This document shows positions 38,573 through 46,414 of a stretch of 64,000 nt of DNA, one piece after another. Every line of letters begins with the position of its first letter. Within the stretch, counting starts at the first letter, position 1. The position numbers and the translations under genes were made by a program. This stretch comes from Nocardioides furvisabuli (GTDB lineage: Bacteria; Actinomycetota; Actinomycetes; Propionibacteriales; Nocardioidaceae): the NCBI RefSeq assembly GCF_021083185.1, contig NZ_JAIGQB010000005.1, positions 62,001-126,000 of the forward strand, in the 5' to 3' direction. The notes under the pieces were generated by a model. That model had not been told where the DNA came from. It saw only the letters and a list, made by a program, of their open reading frames with translations, and made no database searches.

Positions 38573-39682
38573 TCAGCCCAGGTAGGACTCGACCGTGATC
38601 GAGCCGTCGATGATGCCGGCCTTCACCTCGTCGAGCTTGCCGGCCAGGCCGCCGTCGACCTTGTCCTCGAAGTTGTGGAACGGCGCGATGCCGACCCCGT
38701 CGTTCTCGAGGGTGCCGATGTAGGGCTCGAAGTCGAACTCGTCGTTGCCCGCGGCCATGACGGCCTCGTAGGTCGAGACCTTCATGCCCTTGAGGATCGA
38801 GGTCATGACGTACTCCTGGGTGGAGGGGTCGGTCTCGTAGAGGTCGGCGTCGACGCCGATCATCGCGATGTCGTCGCCCGAGTCCTGGATCGCGGTGATC
38901 GCGCCCTGGTAGATCGGGCCACCGACGGGCAGGATCACGTCGACGTCCTGGTCGAGGATCTGCTTGGCGGTGCTGGTCGCAGCCTCGTTGGCCTCGAAGC
39001 CACCGGTGAAGGAACCGTTCTTGCCGTCCCAGCCGATGACCTCGACGTCCTTGCCGTTCTCCTCGGCGTAGTACTCGGCGCCCTGCTTGAAGCCGTCCAT
39101 GAAGATGGTCACGGTCGGGAAGGGCATGCCGCCGTAGGTGCCGACCTTGCCGGTCTTGGTGTAGTCGGCAGCGGCGTAGCCGGCGAGGAACGCAGCCTCG
39201 GCGGTGTTGTAGAGCAGCGGCTTGATGTTCTCGACGTCGGCCTTGCCGTCGAAGGTCGCACCGTCGTCGCCGCCGTCGGCCGAGTCGTCGATGAGGACGT
39301 ACTCGATGTCCGGGTTGGCGGTGGCCGACTCCTTGGTCGCCGAGGCGAGGGCGAAGCCGACGGTCACGATGACGTCGCAGCCCTGCCCGACCAGGCTCTC
39401 GAGGTTCGGACCGAAGTCGTTCTCGCTGTTCGACTCGACGTCGACCAGGTCGACGCCCAGCTCGTCGGCAGCCTGCTTGGCGCCCTCGTAGCCCAGCTGG
39501 TTGAACGACTTGTCGTCGAACCCGCCGGCGTCGGAGACGATGCAGGGGAGGAAGTCGCTCGCAGCGGCCTCGCTCCCGCTGTCGTTGGTGTCTTCCTCGG
39601 GCGCGTCGCCGCACGCAGCAAGGGTTGCGGCCGCGAGCAGCGCTACGAGGCCGCTCGAGACGACCTTCCTCGACTTCTTCAC
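38573..39682 (-). CDS. BMP family nucleoside-binding lipoprotein (PnrA/BmpA-like)
   Basis: 369 residues from GTG 39682 with GGAGG five bases upstream; a longer frame to 39754 would spoil the signal peptide. The start MKKSRKVVSSGLVALL and lipobox LAAC (Cys24) predict an exported lipoprotein. Family features include DAGGFDDKSFNQLGYEGAKQA, IDDSA in the first lobe, GYAAADYTKTGKVGTYGG and VDADLYE. PnrA-type proteins bind purine nucleosides. The divergent cdd-deoA operon and shared upstream region (39683-39866) suggest common control. Confidence 0.92.
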   Translation of the reverse strand: MKKSRKVVSSGLVALLAAATLAACGDAPEEDTNDSGSEAAASDFLPCIVSDAGGFDDKSFNQLGYEGAKQAADELGVDLVDVESNSENDFGPNLESLVGQGCDVIVTVGFALASATKESATANPDIEYVLIDDSADGGDDGATFDGKADVENIKPLLYNTAEAAFLAGYAAADYTKTGKVGTYGGMPFPTVTIFMDGFKQGAEYYAEENGKDVEVIGWDGKNGSFTGGFEANEAATSTAKQILDQDVDVILPVGGPIYQGAITAIQDSGDDIAMIGVDADLYETDPSTQEYVMTSILKGMKVSTYEAVMAAGNDEFDFEPYIGTLENDGVGIAPFHNFEDKVDGGLAGKLDEVKAGIIDGSITVESYLG

Positions 39683-39811
39683 AAATGCCTCCAGGTTCGT
39701 GCACCCCGGGATGGGGTCAGCTTTCCGGGGGAATGATGCCTCCCCCCGTGCCACGCGTCACGCGGATCGCTACTTCTGGTATCAGGTTGAGACATAAAAC
39801 GTCACGAGGCT

Positions 39812-39834
39812 GTTTCGGCAGAACCTGCCAAAAC
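39812..39834. promoter_or_regulatory. Palindromic operator candidate between bmp and cdd
   Basis: GTTTCGGCAG and CTGCCAAAAC form ten-base arms with one mismatch around AAC. The right arm falls where the -35 element of the predicted cdd promoter would be (its -10 is at 39855-39860). A repressor here could control nucleoside uptake and breakdown genes together. Confidence 0.4.
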
Positions 39835-39854
39835 CCGCTGGGGCCCCCATGGGC

Positions 39855-39860
39855 CATAGT
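39855..39860 (+). promoter_or_regulatory. Predicted -10 box, leaderless cdd start
   Basis: CATAGT (one mismatch to TANNNT) ends six bases before GTG 39867. This supports that start over the ATG at 39849, which would lie upstream of the transcript. Confidence 0.4.
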
Positions 39861-39866
39861 GGCCGC

Positions 39867-40274
39867 GTGGATCAGAAGGACTGGGACGAGCTGAAGGCTG
39901 CTGCCGTCGAGGTGATGGGGCGCGCCTATGCGCCCTACTCCCGCTACCCCGTGGGGGCTGCCGCGCTGGCGGACGACGGCAGGCGCGTGGTGGGCTGCAA
40001 CGTGGAGAACGCGGCGTACGGCGTCGTGCTGTGCGCGGAGTGCGGGCTCGTGTCCCAGCTCCACGCCACCGGCGGCGGTCGACTGACGCACTTCGTGTGC
40101 GTCGACGGTGCCGGCGACGTGATCATGCCCTGCGGACGTTGCCGCCAGCTGCTCTTCGAGCACGGCGGGCCGGACCTGCTGGTCTGGACCGTGTCCGGAG
40201 TGAAGCCCATGTCCGAGGTGCTCCCCGACGCCTTCGGTCCCGACGACCTCGCCAAGAACGAAGGAAGCCGCTGA
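39867..40274 (+). CDS. cdd: Cytidine deaminase
   Basis: 135 residues. It converts cytidine and deoxycytidine to uridine and deoxyuridine. Zinc ligands and catalytic Glu are in CAE (Cys56, Glu58) and PCGRC (Cys89, Cys92); the substrate loop is GCNVENAAYG. The length is that of homotetrameric CDAs. GTG 39867 is preferred to ATG 39849. The TGA overlaps the deoA ATG, so the two are coupled; deoA can act on the pyrimidine deoxynucleoside products. Confidence 0.93.
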   Translation: MDQKDWDELKAAAVEVMGRAYAPYSRYPVGAAALADDGRRVVGCNVENAAYGVVLCAECGLVSQLHATGGGRLTHFVCVDGAGDVIMPCGRCRQLLFEHGGPDLLVWTVSGVKPMSEVLPDAFGPDDLAKNEGSR

Positions 40275-41557
40275 TGCCCGCACACGATGCCGTCGAGGTG
40301 ATCCTCGCCAAGCGCGACAAGCACGAGCTCAGCGACAGCCAGATCGACTGGGTGATCGATGCCTACACCCGGGGCGAGGTCGCCGACGAGCAGATGTCGG
40401 CGCTCGCGATGGCGATCCTGCTGAACGGGATGAACCGCACCGAGATCGCGCGCTGGACCGCCGCGATGATCGCGTCGGGGGAGCGGATGGACTTCTCCAC
40501 GCTCTCGCGCCCGACCGCCGACAAGCACTCCACCGGCGGCGTCGGTGACAAGATCACGCTTCCACTGGCCCCGCTCGTGGCGGCCTGCGGCGTGGCGGTG
40601 CCCCAGCTGTCCGGCCGCGGCCTGGGCCACACCGGCGGCACCCTGGACAAGCTCGAGTCCGTCCCCGGCTGGCGCGCCGCGCTGAGCAACGACGAGATGT
40701 TCTCGATCCTCGAGGACGTCGGCGCGGTGATCTGCGCGGCCGGTGACGGCCTGGCCCCGGCGGACAAGAAGCTCTACGCCCTGCGTGACGTGACCGGCAC
40801 CGTCGAGGCGATCCCGCTGATCGCGAGCTCGATCATGAGCAAGAAGATCGCCGAGGGCACCGGTGCGCTGGTGCTCGACGTCAAGGTCGGCAGCGGTGCC
40901 TTCATGAAGGACCTCACGACCGCGCGCGAGCTCGCCGAGACGATGGTGGCTCTCGGCACCGACGCCGGCGTGCACACCGTCGCGCTCCTCACCGACATGG
41001 CCACCCCGCTCGGCCTGACCGCCGGCAACGCCGTGGAGGTGCAGGAGTCGGTCGACGTGCTGGCCGGTGGCGGCCCCGCCGACGTCGTCGAGCTGACGCT
41101 CGCCCTGGCCCGCGAGATGCTCGCCGGCGCCGGGCGTGACGACGTCGACCCCGCCGACAGGCTGGCCGACGGCTCCGCGATGGACGCCTGGAAGGCGATG
41201 ATCCGCGCCCAGGGCGGTGACCCCGACGCCGCGCTCCCGCAGGCCAAGGAGTCGCACGTCGTCGTCGCGCCCGCCACGGGGATCCTCACCCGCCTCGACG
41301 CGATGGCGGTCGGGCTGGCCGCGTGGCGCCTGGGCGCCGGCCGGGCCCGCAAGGAGGACCCGGTGCAGGCCGGTGCCGGCGTCGTCTGGCACGCGCGCCC
41401 CGGCGACGAGGTCACCGGGGGCCAGCCGCTCTTCACCCTGCTCACCGACGAGCCCGAGCGCTTCGACCGTGCGCTCGCCTCGCTCGAGGGGGGCTACGAC
41501 ATCGGCGACGGTGCCGGCTTCGCCGCTGGTCCGATCGTGCTCGACCGGATCAGCTGA
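40274..41557 (+). CDS. deoA: Thymidine phosphorylase
   Basis: 427 residues. It cleaves thymidine or deoxyuridine with phosphate to the base and deoxyribose 1-phosphate. The family signature SGRGLGHTGGTLDKLESVPG is present, as is the phosphate-binding KHSTGGVGDK loop and LDVKVGSGAFMK. The ORF is open upstream to 40031, but that part is the shifted frame of cdd; the ATG at 40274 begins at the conserved N-terminus. Product deoxyribose phosphate feeds into the mutase and deoC further downstream. Confidence 0.95.
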   Translation: MPAHDAVEVILAKRDKHELSDSQIDWVIDAYTRGEVADEQMSALAMAILLNGMNRTEIARWTAAMIASGERMDFSTLSRPTADKHSTGGVGDKITLPLAPLVAACGVAVPQLSGRGLGHTGGTLDKLESVPGWRAALSNDEMFSILEDVGAVICAAGDGLAPADKKLYALRDVTGTVEAIPLIASSIMSKKIAEGTGALVLDVKVGSGAFMKDLTTARELAETMVALGTDAGVHTVALLTDMATPLGLTAGNAVEVQESVDVLAGGGPADVVELTLALAREMLAGAGRDDVDPADRLADGSAMDAWKAMIRAQGGDPDAALPQAKESHVVVAPATGILTRLDAMAVGLAAWRLGAGRARKEDPVQAGAGVVWHARPGDEVTGGQPLFTLLTDEPERFDRALASLEGGYDIGDGAGFAAGPIVLDRIS

Positions 41558-41572
41558 CCTTCCCGGCCGGAA

Positions 41573-41612
41573 CTGGAGCCTCACCCCCGAAGTTTCGGGG
41601 GTGAGGCTCCAG
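41573..41612. terminator. Strong hairpin terminator after deoA
   Basis: CTGGAGCCTCACCCCCGAA and its exact complement form a 19-base perfect stem with a two-base centre. It lies 15 bases past the deoA stop and also faces the convergent MaoC gene. A second perfect palindrome, CCCCGGGTACCCGGGG, follows at 41616-41631. Confidence 0.85.
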
Positions 41613-41650
41613 CTTCCCCGGGTACCCGGGGATCGCGACGGCAGGGGCCC

Positions 41651-42103
41651 TCAGGCGAGGAGCAGCACCACGTGCTGGGCCACGCAGGCCGGCTTGTCCT
41701 GGCCCTCGATCTCGACCGTGTGCTCGACGATCAGCTGCTTGCCCGCAGGCAGGTCGCGCACCTCGCCGAAGCGCACGTGCGAGCGGAGCCGGCTGTCGAC
41801 CGGGACCGGGGAGGGGAAGCGCACCTTCTCCAGGCCGTAGTTGAGCCGGGCACCGGGCGTCTCGAGGCTGAAGACCTGCGAGGCGAAGTGGGGGAGCAGG
41901 CTCAAGGTGAGGAAGCCGTGCGCGATCGTGGTCCCGAAGGGACCGGCGCCGGCCGCGTCGGCGTCCACGTGGATCCACTGGTGGTCGAGGGTGGCATCGG
42001 CGAAGGCGTCGATCCGGGCCTGGTCGACCGCGAGCCACTCGCTGGTGCCGATCTCGGAGCCTGCGGCGGCGGCGACGTCGTCGAGCGTGGTGAAGGTGCG
42101 CAT
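41651..42103 (-). CDS. MaoC family (R)-hydratase
   Basis: 150 residues, a single hot-dog domain. The hydratase motif has Asp40 and His45 ([12 protein letters not shown]), followed by [18 protein letters not shown] as in (R)-specific enoyl-CoA hydratases of the PhaJ/NodN type. It probably hydrates trans-2-enoyl-CoA; the physiological chain length is unknown. No partner genes for fatty-acid metabolism are adjacent, so context does not help. The TAGGGT box six bases upstream fits a leaderless start. Confidence 0.85.
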   Translation of the reverse strand: MRTFTTLDDVAAAAGSEIGTSEWLAVDQARIDAFADATLDHQWIHVDADAAGAGPFGTTIAHGFLTLSLLPHFASQVFSLETPGARLNYGLEKVRFPSPVPVDSRLRSHVRFGEVRDLPAGKQLIVEHTVEIEGQDKPACVAQHVVLLLA

Positions 42104-42109
42104 GGCCTC

Positions 42110-42141
42110 ACCCTAGGACGCTGCCGGGCGACTGGTTGGAT
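42110..42141. promoter_or_regulatory. Divergent -10 boxes for the MaoC gene and add
   Basis: Minus strand: TAGGGT (42115-42110) ends six bases before the MaoC ATG. Plus strand: TTGGAT (42136-42141), a weaker match, ends six bases before the add GTG at 42148. Confidence 0.35.
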
Positions 42142-42147
42142 GGGCAC

Positions 42148-43263
42148 GTGAACGACGTGACCGAGACCCCGACCTCCACCGCTGTCCCTGCCCGCCCGAC
42201 TCGCGAGCAGGTGCACGCCGCACCCAAGGTCCTCCTGCACGACCACCTCGACGGCGGGCTGCGCCCGCAGACGATCGTCGAGCTCGCCGCCGAGATCGGC
42301 CACGAGCTCCCCGCTCCAGACGCCGAGTCGCTGGGACGCTGGTTCGCCGAGTCCGCCGACTCGGGCTCACTGGTGCGCTACCTCGAGACCTTCGACCACA
42401 CCGTCGCGGTCATGCAGAACGGTCCGGCGATCGCCCGCGTCGCCCGCGAGTGCGTCGAGGACCTCGCCGCCGACGGCGTCGTCTACGCCGAGGTGCGCTA
42501 CGCGCCCGAGCAGCACGTCGCCAACGGGATGACGCTCGACGAGGTCGTCGCCGCCGTGCAGGAGGGCTTCGACGCCGGCATGGCCGCCGCGGGCGGCAGG
42601 ATCGTCGTACGCCAGCTGCTGACCGCGATGCGCCACCAGGCCCGCTCGATGGAGATCGCCGAGCTCGCCATCGCGTGGCGCGACCGCGGGGTCGCGGGCT
42701 TCGACATCGCGGGTGCGGAGGCGGGCTTTCCGCCCACCCGCCACCTCGATGCCTTCGAGTACCTCCAGCGCGAGAACGCGCACTTCACCATCCACGCCGG
42801 AGAGGCCTTCGGCCTGCCGTCGATCTGGGAGGCGATCCAGTGGTGCGGCGCCGACCGGCTCGGCCACGGCGTACGGATCGCCGACGACATCACCGTCGCC
42901 GACGACGGCTCGGTCGAGCTGGGCCGGCTGGCGGCCTACGTCCGCGACAAGCGGATCCCGCTGGAGATGTGCCCGAGCTCCAACATCCAGACCGGCGCTG
43001 CTTCCTCCTTCGCCGAGCACCCGATCGGGCTGCTCACCGACCTCCGCTTCCGCGTGACCGTCAACACCGACAACCGGCTGATGAGCCAGACGTCGATGAC
43101 GAAGGAGATGTTCGGCCTGGTCGAGGCCTTCGGCTACACGCTGGAGGACCTGCGGTGGTTCACCATCAACGCGATGAAGTCCGCCTTCCTGCCCTTCGAC
43201 GAGCGCCTGAAGATCATCGACGAGGTCGTCAAGCCGGGCTACGCCGCCCTCATCGCGGGCTGA
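42148..43263 (+). CDS. add: Adenosine deaminase
   Basis: 371 residues. It deaminates adenosine and deoxyadenosine to inosine forms, the substrates for purine nucleoside phosphorylase at 60.3 kb. Metal ligands and catalytic residues are His31 and His33 ([10 protein letters not shown]), His216 and Glu219 (HAGE), His240 (RLGHGVRI) and Asp308 (NTDNRLMS). The NTDN form in place of NTDD is seen in actinobacterial deaminases. GTG 42148 is preferred; a TTG at 42136 coincides with the promoter box. The last 14 bases overlap the convergent gene. Confidence 0.93.
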   Translation: MNDVTETPTSTAVPARPTREQVHAAPKVLLHDHLDGGLRPQTIVELAAEIGHELPAPDAESLGRWFAESADSGSLVRYLETFDHTVAVMQNGPAIARVARECVEDLAADGVVYAEVRYAPEQHVANGMTLDEVVAAVQEGFDAGMAAAGGRIVVRQLLTAMRHQARSMEIAELAIAWRDRGVAGFDIAGAEAGFPPTRHLDAFEYLQRENAHFTIHAGEAFGLPSIWEAIQWCGADRLGHGVRIADDITVADDGSVELGRLAAYVRDKRIPLEMCPSSNIQTGAASSFAEHPIGLLTDLRFRVTVNTDNRLMSQTSMTKEMFGLVEAFGYTLEDLRWFTINAMKSAFLPFDERLKIIDEVVKPGYAALIAG

Positions 43264-43765
43264 CGACCAGCCACGGCCGGTCCCAACCCGCGAGCGCGAG
43301 GTCGCCGCGCTCCCAGCGCCCCGACGCGACGGCGGCGACGAGCCCGGACGCGGGCTCGTAGGTCGCCGCGCCGTCGGCCCCGGTCCCGGTCACCAGCACG
43401 ACGTGGCGCGGCAGCAACCGGTCGCCGACGTAGACCGCGACCGGCCGCAGCGGGGTCGCGACCGCCAGGTGTGGCCACACGCGCCGCCCCAGGCGCACGG
43501 ACCGGGTCGCGTAGGGCACCCCGGTGACCAAGCCGAGCTCGCGTGCCACCGCCCACGGCGGGGTGCCGAGCGCGCGCGGCCACGGCACCTGCCAGCCGCC
43601 CGCGGTGTCGGACAGCGACGTGAGCCGCCGGTGCAGGGTGCTCACCTCGTGCGCGAAGCTCGCCTGGTCGCCCACGAGCCCGGCGTAGCGGGGCAGTGCC
43701 AGCCGGCGTGCCATGACCAGTGCCGCGGCGCCGCAGGAGCGGCGGTCGGGCTGCTGGAGCCTCAC
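43250..43765 (-). CDS. Small C39-like cysteine peptidase-like protein
   Basis: 171 residues from GTG 43765, overlapping the upstream kinase-like gene by four bases. The N-terminus [15 protein letters not shown] resembles the active-site start of C39-type peptidases (usually xCGPAAL), giving Cys11 as nucleophile. His121 in [11 protein letters not shown] and the following TYEPASG fit the His and Asp positions, though the usual Asp-Pro is Glu-Pro. There is no signal peptide, and no ABC exporter is fused. Activity is inferred from these short motifs only. It is translationally coupled to the kinase-like gene, an association I do not recognise from other systems. Confidence 0.6.
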   Translation of the reverse strand: MRLQQPDRRSCGAAALVMARRLALPRYAGLVGDQASFAHEVSTLHRRLTSLSDTAGGWQVPWPRALGTPPWAVARELGLVTGVPYATRSVRLGRRVWPHLAVATPLRPVAVYVGDRLLPRHVVLVTGTGADGAATYEPASGLVAAVASGRWERGDLALAGWDRPWLVVSPR

Positions 43766-44448
43766 GCGGACCCCGCGTCGGACCCCGCGTCGGACCCCGC
43801 GTCGGACCCCGAGTCGGAGCGGGAGTCGGACCGGCTCTGCAGGCTCGCTGCCAGCTCGGCATACGCCTGGTCGCCGGTGGCGCGGCGGCAGCCCTGCCGG
43901 AGTGCGTGGGCGACCACGCGGCGCTGGTCGAGGGCCAGGGCGTAGCCGCGGCGCACGAGCATCAGCGGGGGCTTGCGGTGCTCGCGCAGGTCGCGGCTCA
44001 GCCGGCGCCAGAAGGTGACGAGGGGGTGCTGCGTGATGCAGTAGGCCGCTGCCAGCAGGCCCTCCTCGCGGCACGCGGACACGACGTCGGGGGCGAAGAT
44101 GCCCTCGGCGACGAAGCGCGTGCTGCCGTGCAGGTCCACCACGCGCGACCCGCAGCGACCGTTCTGCGCGATCTCGTAGATCGGCACCTCGCTGCGCCCG
44201 GTGGCGCAGAGCTCGCGCAGCGCTGCCATCGCGTCGGCCCGGTGCCAGGAGCCTGGGTGGTCCCAGTCCACGAGGCCGGCGTTGGCGCCGTGGTCGATGC
44301 GCGGCAGGGTCGGGTCGTCGCCGTCCTTGTAGAAGTCGTCGAGCCGCAGGACCGGAAGTCCGAGCCGCTCGGCGAGCCGGGACTTCCCGGCGCCGCTGGG
44401 GCCGGCCAGGACGACCACCTGGGCTGTGCTCATCGTTGCGAAGCTCAT
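43762..44448 (-). CDS. Uridine kinase-like P-loop protein with repeat-encoded tail
   Basis: 228 residues. Walker A is GPSGAGKS (16-23), followed by LRLDDFYKDGDDPTLPR, the nucleoside-binding region of uridine kinases, then FVAEGIFAPD as the Walker B-like strand. A role in salvage phosphorylation of uridine fits the surrounding nucleoside genes. The last 22 residues (SRSDSRSDSGSDAGSDAGSD and end) come from a 12-base tandem repeat and may vary in length between strains. A second ATG at 44433 would give a shorter N-terminus. Coupled to the C39-like gene. Confidence 0.8.
   Translation of the reverse strand: MSFATMSTAQVVVLAGPSGAGKSRLAERLGLPVLRLDDFYKDGDDPTLPRIDHGANAGLVDWDHPGSWHRADAMAALRELCATGRSEVPIYEIAQNGRCGSRVVDLHGSTRFVAEGIFAPDVVSACREEGLLAAAYCITQHPLVTFWRRLSRDLREHRKPPLMLVRRGYALALDQRRVVAHALRQGCRRATGDQAYAELAASLQSRSDSRSDSGSDAGSDAGSDAGSA
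43768..43827. repeat. 12-base tandem repeat, about five units, in the kinase-like 3' end
   Basis: GGACCCCGCGTC occurs three times exactly, followed by GGACCCCGAGTC and the diverged GGAGCGGGAGTC. On the minus strand it encodes G/R-S-D-A/S units. The unit is a multiple of three, so copy changes keep the frame. Confidence 0.85.
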
Positions 44449-44528
44449 TTCCTGGTTCGGCCACGGACGATCCGGCTGGACATTACTCTCGCCCAGACCC
44501 CCGATTGACGTTCTTGTGGGAGGACCTC

Positions 44529-46196
44529 ATGAGTCAGGACGACTCGACCGCGCCCGAAACCGCGGACAACTCCGGAGCCGCCGTACGCCGCTCCGGCAAC
44601 CCCTTGGTGCTGGGCGGGCTCGCGCTGGTGCTGGTGCTCGCCTTCATCACATTCTTCGCCATGCGCGGCAACAGTGACACCCCCGGGGGCGCCGACTGCG
44701 TCTCCGAGCAGGTGACGTTGACCACCGCACCCGTGATGGAGGACCTGGTCCGCGAGGCAGTGAAGGACGTCAACGCCGACGAGCCCTGCATCGACATCCA
44801 GGTCTCCACCGGCTCGGTGAAGGACGTGGTGGCGCTGCTCAGCGACCCCGACGCCCAGCTTCCCGAGATCTGGATCCCGGACAGCCCGACCTGGAAGGGC
44901 CAGCTGACGGCAGCCGGGTGGACCGGCTCGCCGATCGCCGAGGTGCTCGCCCAGACGCCCGTCGGCCTCATCGGCGGCCCGGCGGCCAAGGCGCCCGCGT
45001 CGTGGGCCGGTGTCCTCGACGGCGGCAGCCTGGCGATGGCCGACCCGAGCGCCGAGGGCGCCTCGGCGCTCGCGCTGCTCGCTCCCTACGCGGAGATGAA
45101 GAAGACCGGCGAGACCGCCGCGACCATCGAGCAGAAGACCGTCCCGGTCGCCCAGACCTACGGCGAGCGCGCCGTGGCCGGCAGCACCAACGAGACCGAC
45201 CTCTCCACGATCTCCGCCTCCAGCACGCAGCTGGTCCCCGCCACCGAGCAGGCCTACCTCGCGGCTCGCCGCAGCAACGACCAGCTCACCCTGGTGGCTC
45301 CGGACACGGGCGTGCCGATGCTGCAGTTCCCGATGATCGACGTGAACCGCGGCAACAAGGACATCCTGGCCTCGGGCGGGGACATCTCGGCCCGCGTCGG
45401 CCGTGCGCTGACGCGCTGGTTCACCTCGGGTGCCGGCGTGGAGGCGATCGCCGCCGCCGAGCTGCGCGGCCCCGACGGTGCCCCGCTGCCCAACGACATC
45501 GGTCTCGGCGACGCCCGGGTGCTCAACACGGTGCCGCAGAAGACCACCGACGACGCGCTGCGCCAGTGGCGCGTGCTGTCGGTGCCCTCGAGCATCCTCG
45601 CGGTCGTCGACCTGTCGGGCTCGATGAAGACCGCCATCGGAGACACCACCCGCATCCAGCTGGCCGTCACCGCCTCCCAGGTCGCGCTCGACGCGTTCCC
45701 GGCCCAGGCCCGCATCGGCATCTGGGGCTTCTCCAAGAACCGCGGCGAGGGCGGTGCGTCCTACGAGGAGTACGCCACCCTCGACCGGCTCGACGCGCCT
45801 GCCGGTGACGCCGGCACGCACGGCGACGTGGTGCGCAAGGTGGCTGGCGGCCTCCCCGGTCGGGTCAACGGCGGCACCGGTGTCATGGACACCACGCTGG
45901 CGGCCTACAAGCACGCCCAGGAGAAGTGGGACCCGGCGTGGTTCAACTCCGTGGTGATCATGACCGACGGTGCCAGCGACGACACCAGCTCGCTGTCGCT
46001 CGAGTCGCTGGTCAACCAGCTGAAGTCGGTCCGCGACCCCGCGAAGCCGGTCAAGGTGATCATCATCGGCATCTCGCAGGACGCCGACACCGGTGAGCTC
46101 GAGCAGATCGCCGCGGCGACCGGCGGGCAGAACTTCCTGGTCGAGAACCCCAACGAGATCCTCGGCGTGCTGGCCCAGGCGCTGCTCAACCGCTGA
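44529..46196 (+). CDS. Membrane-anchored solute-binding-like / von Willebrand A protein
   Basis: 555 residues from ATG 44529 with GGGAGG ahead. A 23-residue cytoplasmic start is followed by one membrane helix (24-45). Residues about 55-330 resemble a periplasmic solute-binding fold (TTAPVMEDLVREAVKDVN, IWIPDSPTWKGQL). The C-terminal part (about 355-555) is a vWA domain with an intact MIDAS: DLSGSMK (361-367), a downstream Thr in the GGTGVMDTT region, and MTDGASDD. The protein should lie outside the cell, tethered. Such SBP-vWA fusions occur in actinobacteria but have no established role. It is divergent from the kinase-like gene. Confidence 0.82.
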   Translation: MSQDDSTAPETADNSGAAVRRSGNPLVLGGLALVLVLAFITFFAMRGNSDTPGGADCVSEQVTLTTAPVMEDLVREAVKDVNADEPCIDIQVSTGSVKDVVALLSDPDAQLPEIWIPDSPTWKGQLTAAGWTGSPIAEVLAQTPVGLIGGPAAKAPASWAGVLDGGSLAMADPSAEGASALALLAPYAEMKKTGETAATIEQKTVPVAQTYGERAVAGSTNETDLSTISASSTQLVPATEQAYLAARRSNDQLTLVAPDTGVPMLQFPMIDVNRGNKDILASGGDISARVGRALTRWFTSGAGVEAIAAAELRGPDGAPLPNDIGLGDARVLNTVPQKTTDDALRQWRVLSVPSSILAVVDLSGSMKTAIGDTTRIQLAVTASQVALDAFPAQARIGIWGFSKNRGEGGASYEEYATLDRLDAPAGDAGTHGDVVRKVAGGLPGRVNGGTGVMDTTLAAYKHAQEKWDPAWFNSVVIMTDGASDDTSSLSLESLVNQLKSVRDPAKPVKVIIIGISQDADTGELEQIAAATGGQNFLVENPNEILGVLAQALLNR

Positions 46197-46219
46197 GGCT
46201 CTTCGCTCCGAGCAGGCAA

Positions 46220-46261
46220 CAGGGATGGACTTCCACTCACAGGAGTGGAAGTCCATCCCTG
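46220..46261. repeat. Perfect 19-base palindrome (element A) after the vWA gene
   Basis: CAGGGATGGACTTCCACTC and its complement surround ACAG. It lies 24 bases past the vWA stop and can terminate that gene. A diverged relative follows. Confidence 0.8.
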
Positions 46262-46287
46262 TCCTGCGTCGTCCACGCTCAGCGCAC

Positions 46288-46321
46288 GATGAACTCCCAC
46301 CCGTGCGAGTGGAAGTACATC
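46288..46321. repeat. Diverged copy of element A
   Basis: GATGAACTCCCAC and GTGGAAGTACATC repeat the arms of the preceding palindrome with changes in each. Two side-by-side related palindromes suggest a repeat family rather than a single terminator. Confidence 0.5.
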
Positions 46322-46358
46322 CGGCGCCGCGGGGCAGCCAACAGGCCCCGGAGACAGT

Positions 46359-46393
46359 GGAGCTCCTGTGCCGGATGTCGGCACAGGAGCTCC
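46359..46393 (-). terminator. Terminator of the deoC-aldehyde dehydrogenase operon
   Basis: GGAGCTCCTGTGCCG and CGGCACAGGAGCTCC form a perfect 15-base stem with a five-base loop, 21 bases past the stop of the short dehydrogenase gene. Confidence 0.85.
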
Positions 46394-46414
46394 TCGATGG
46401 CGCTGGGGGAGAGG

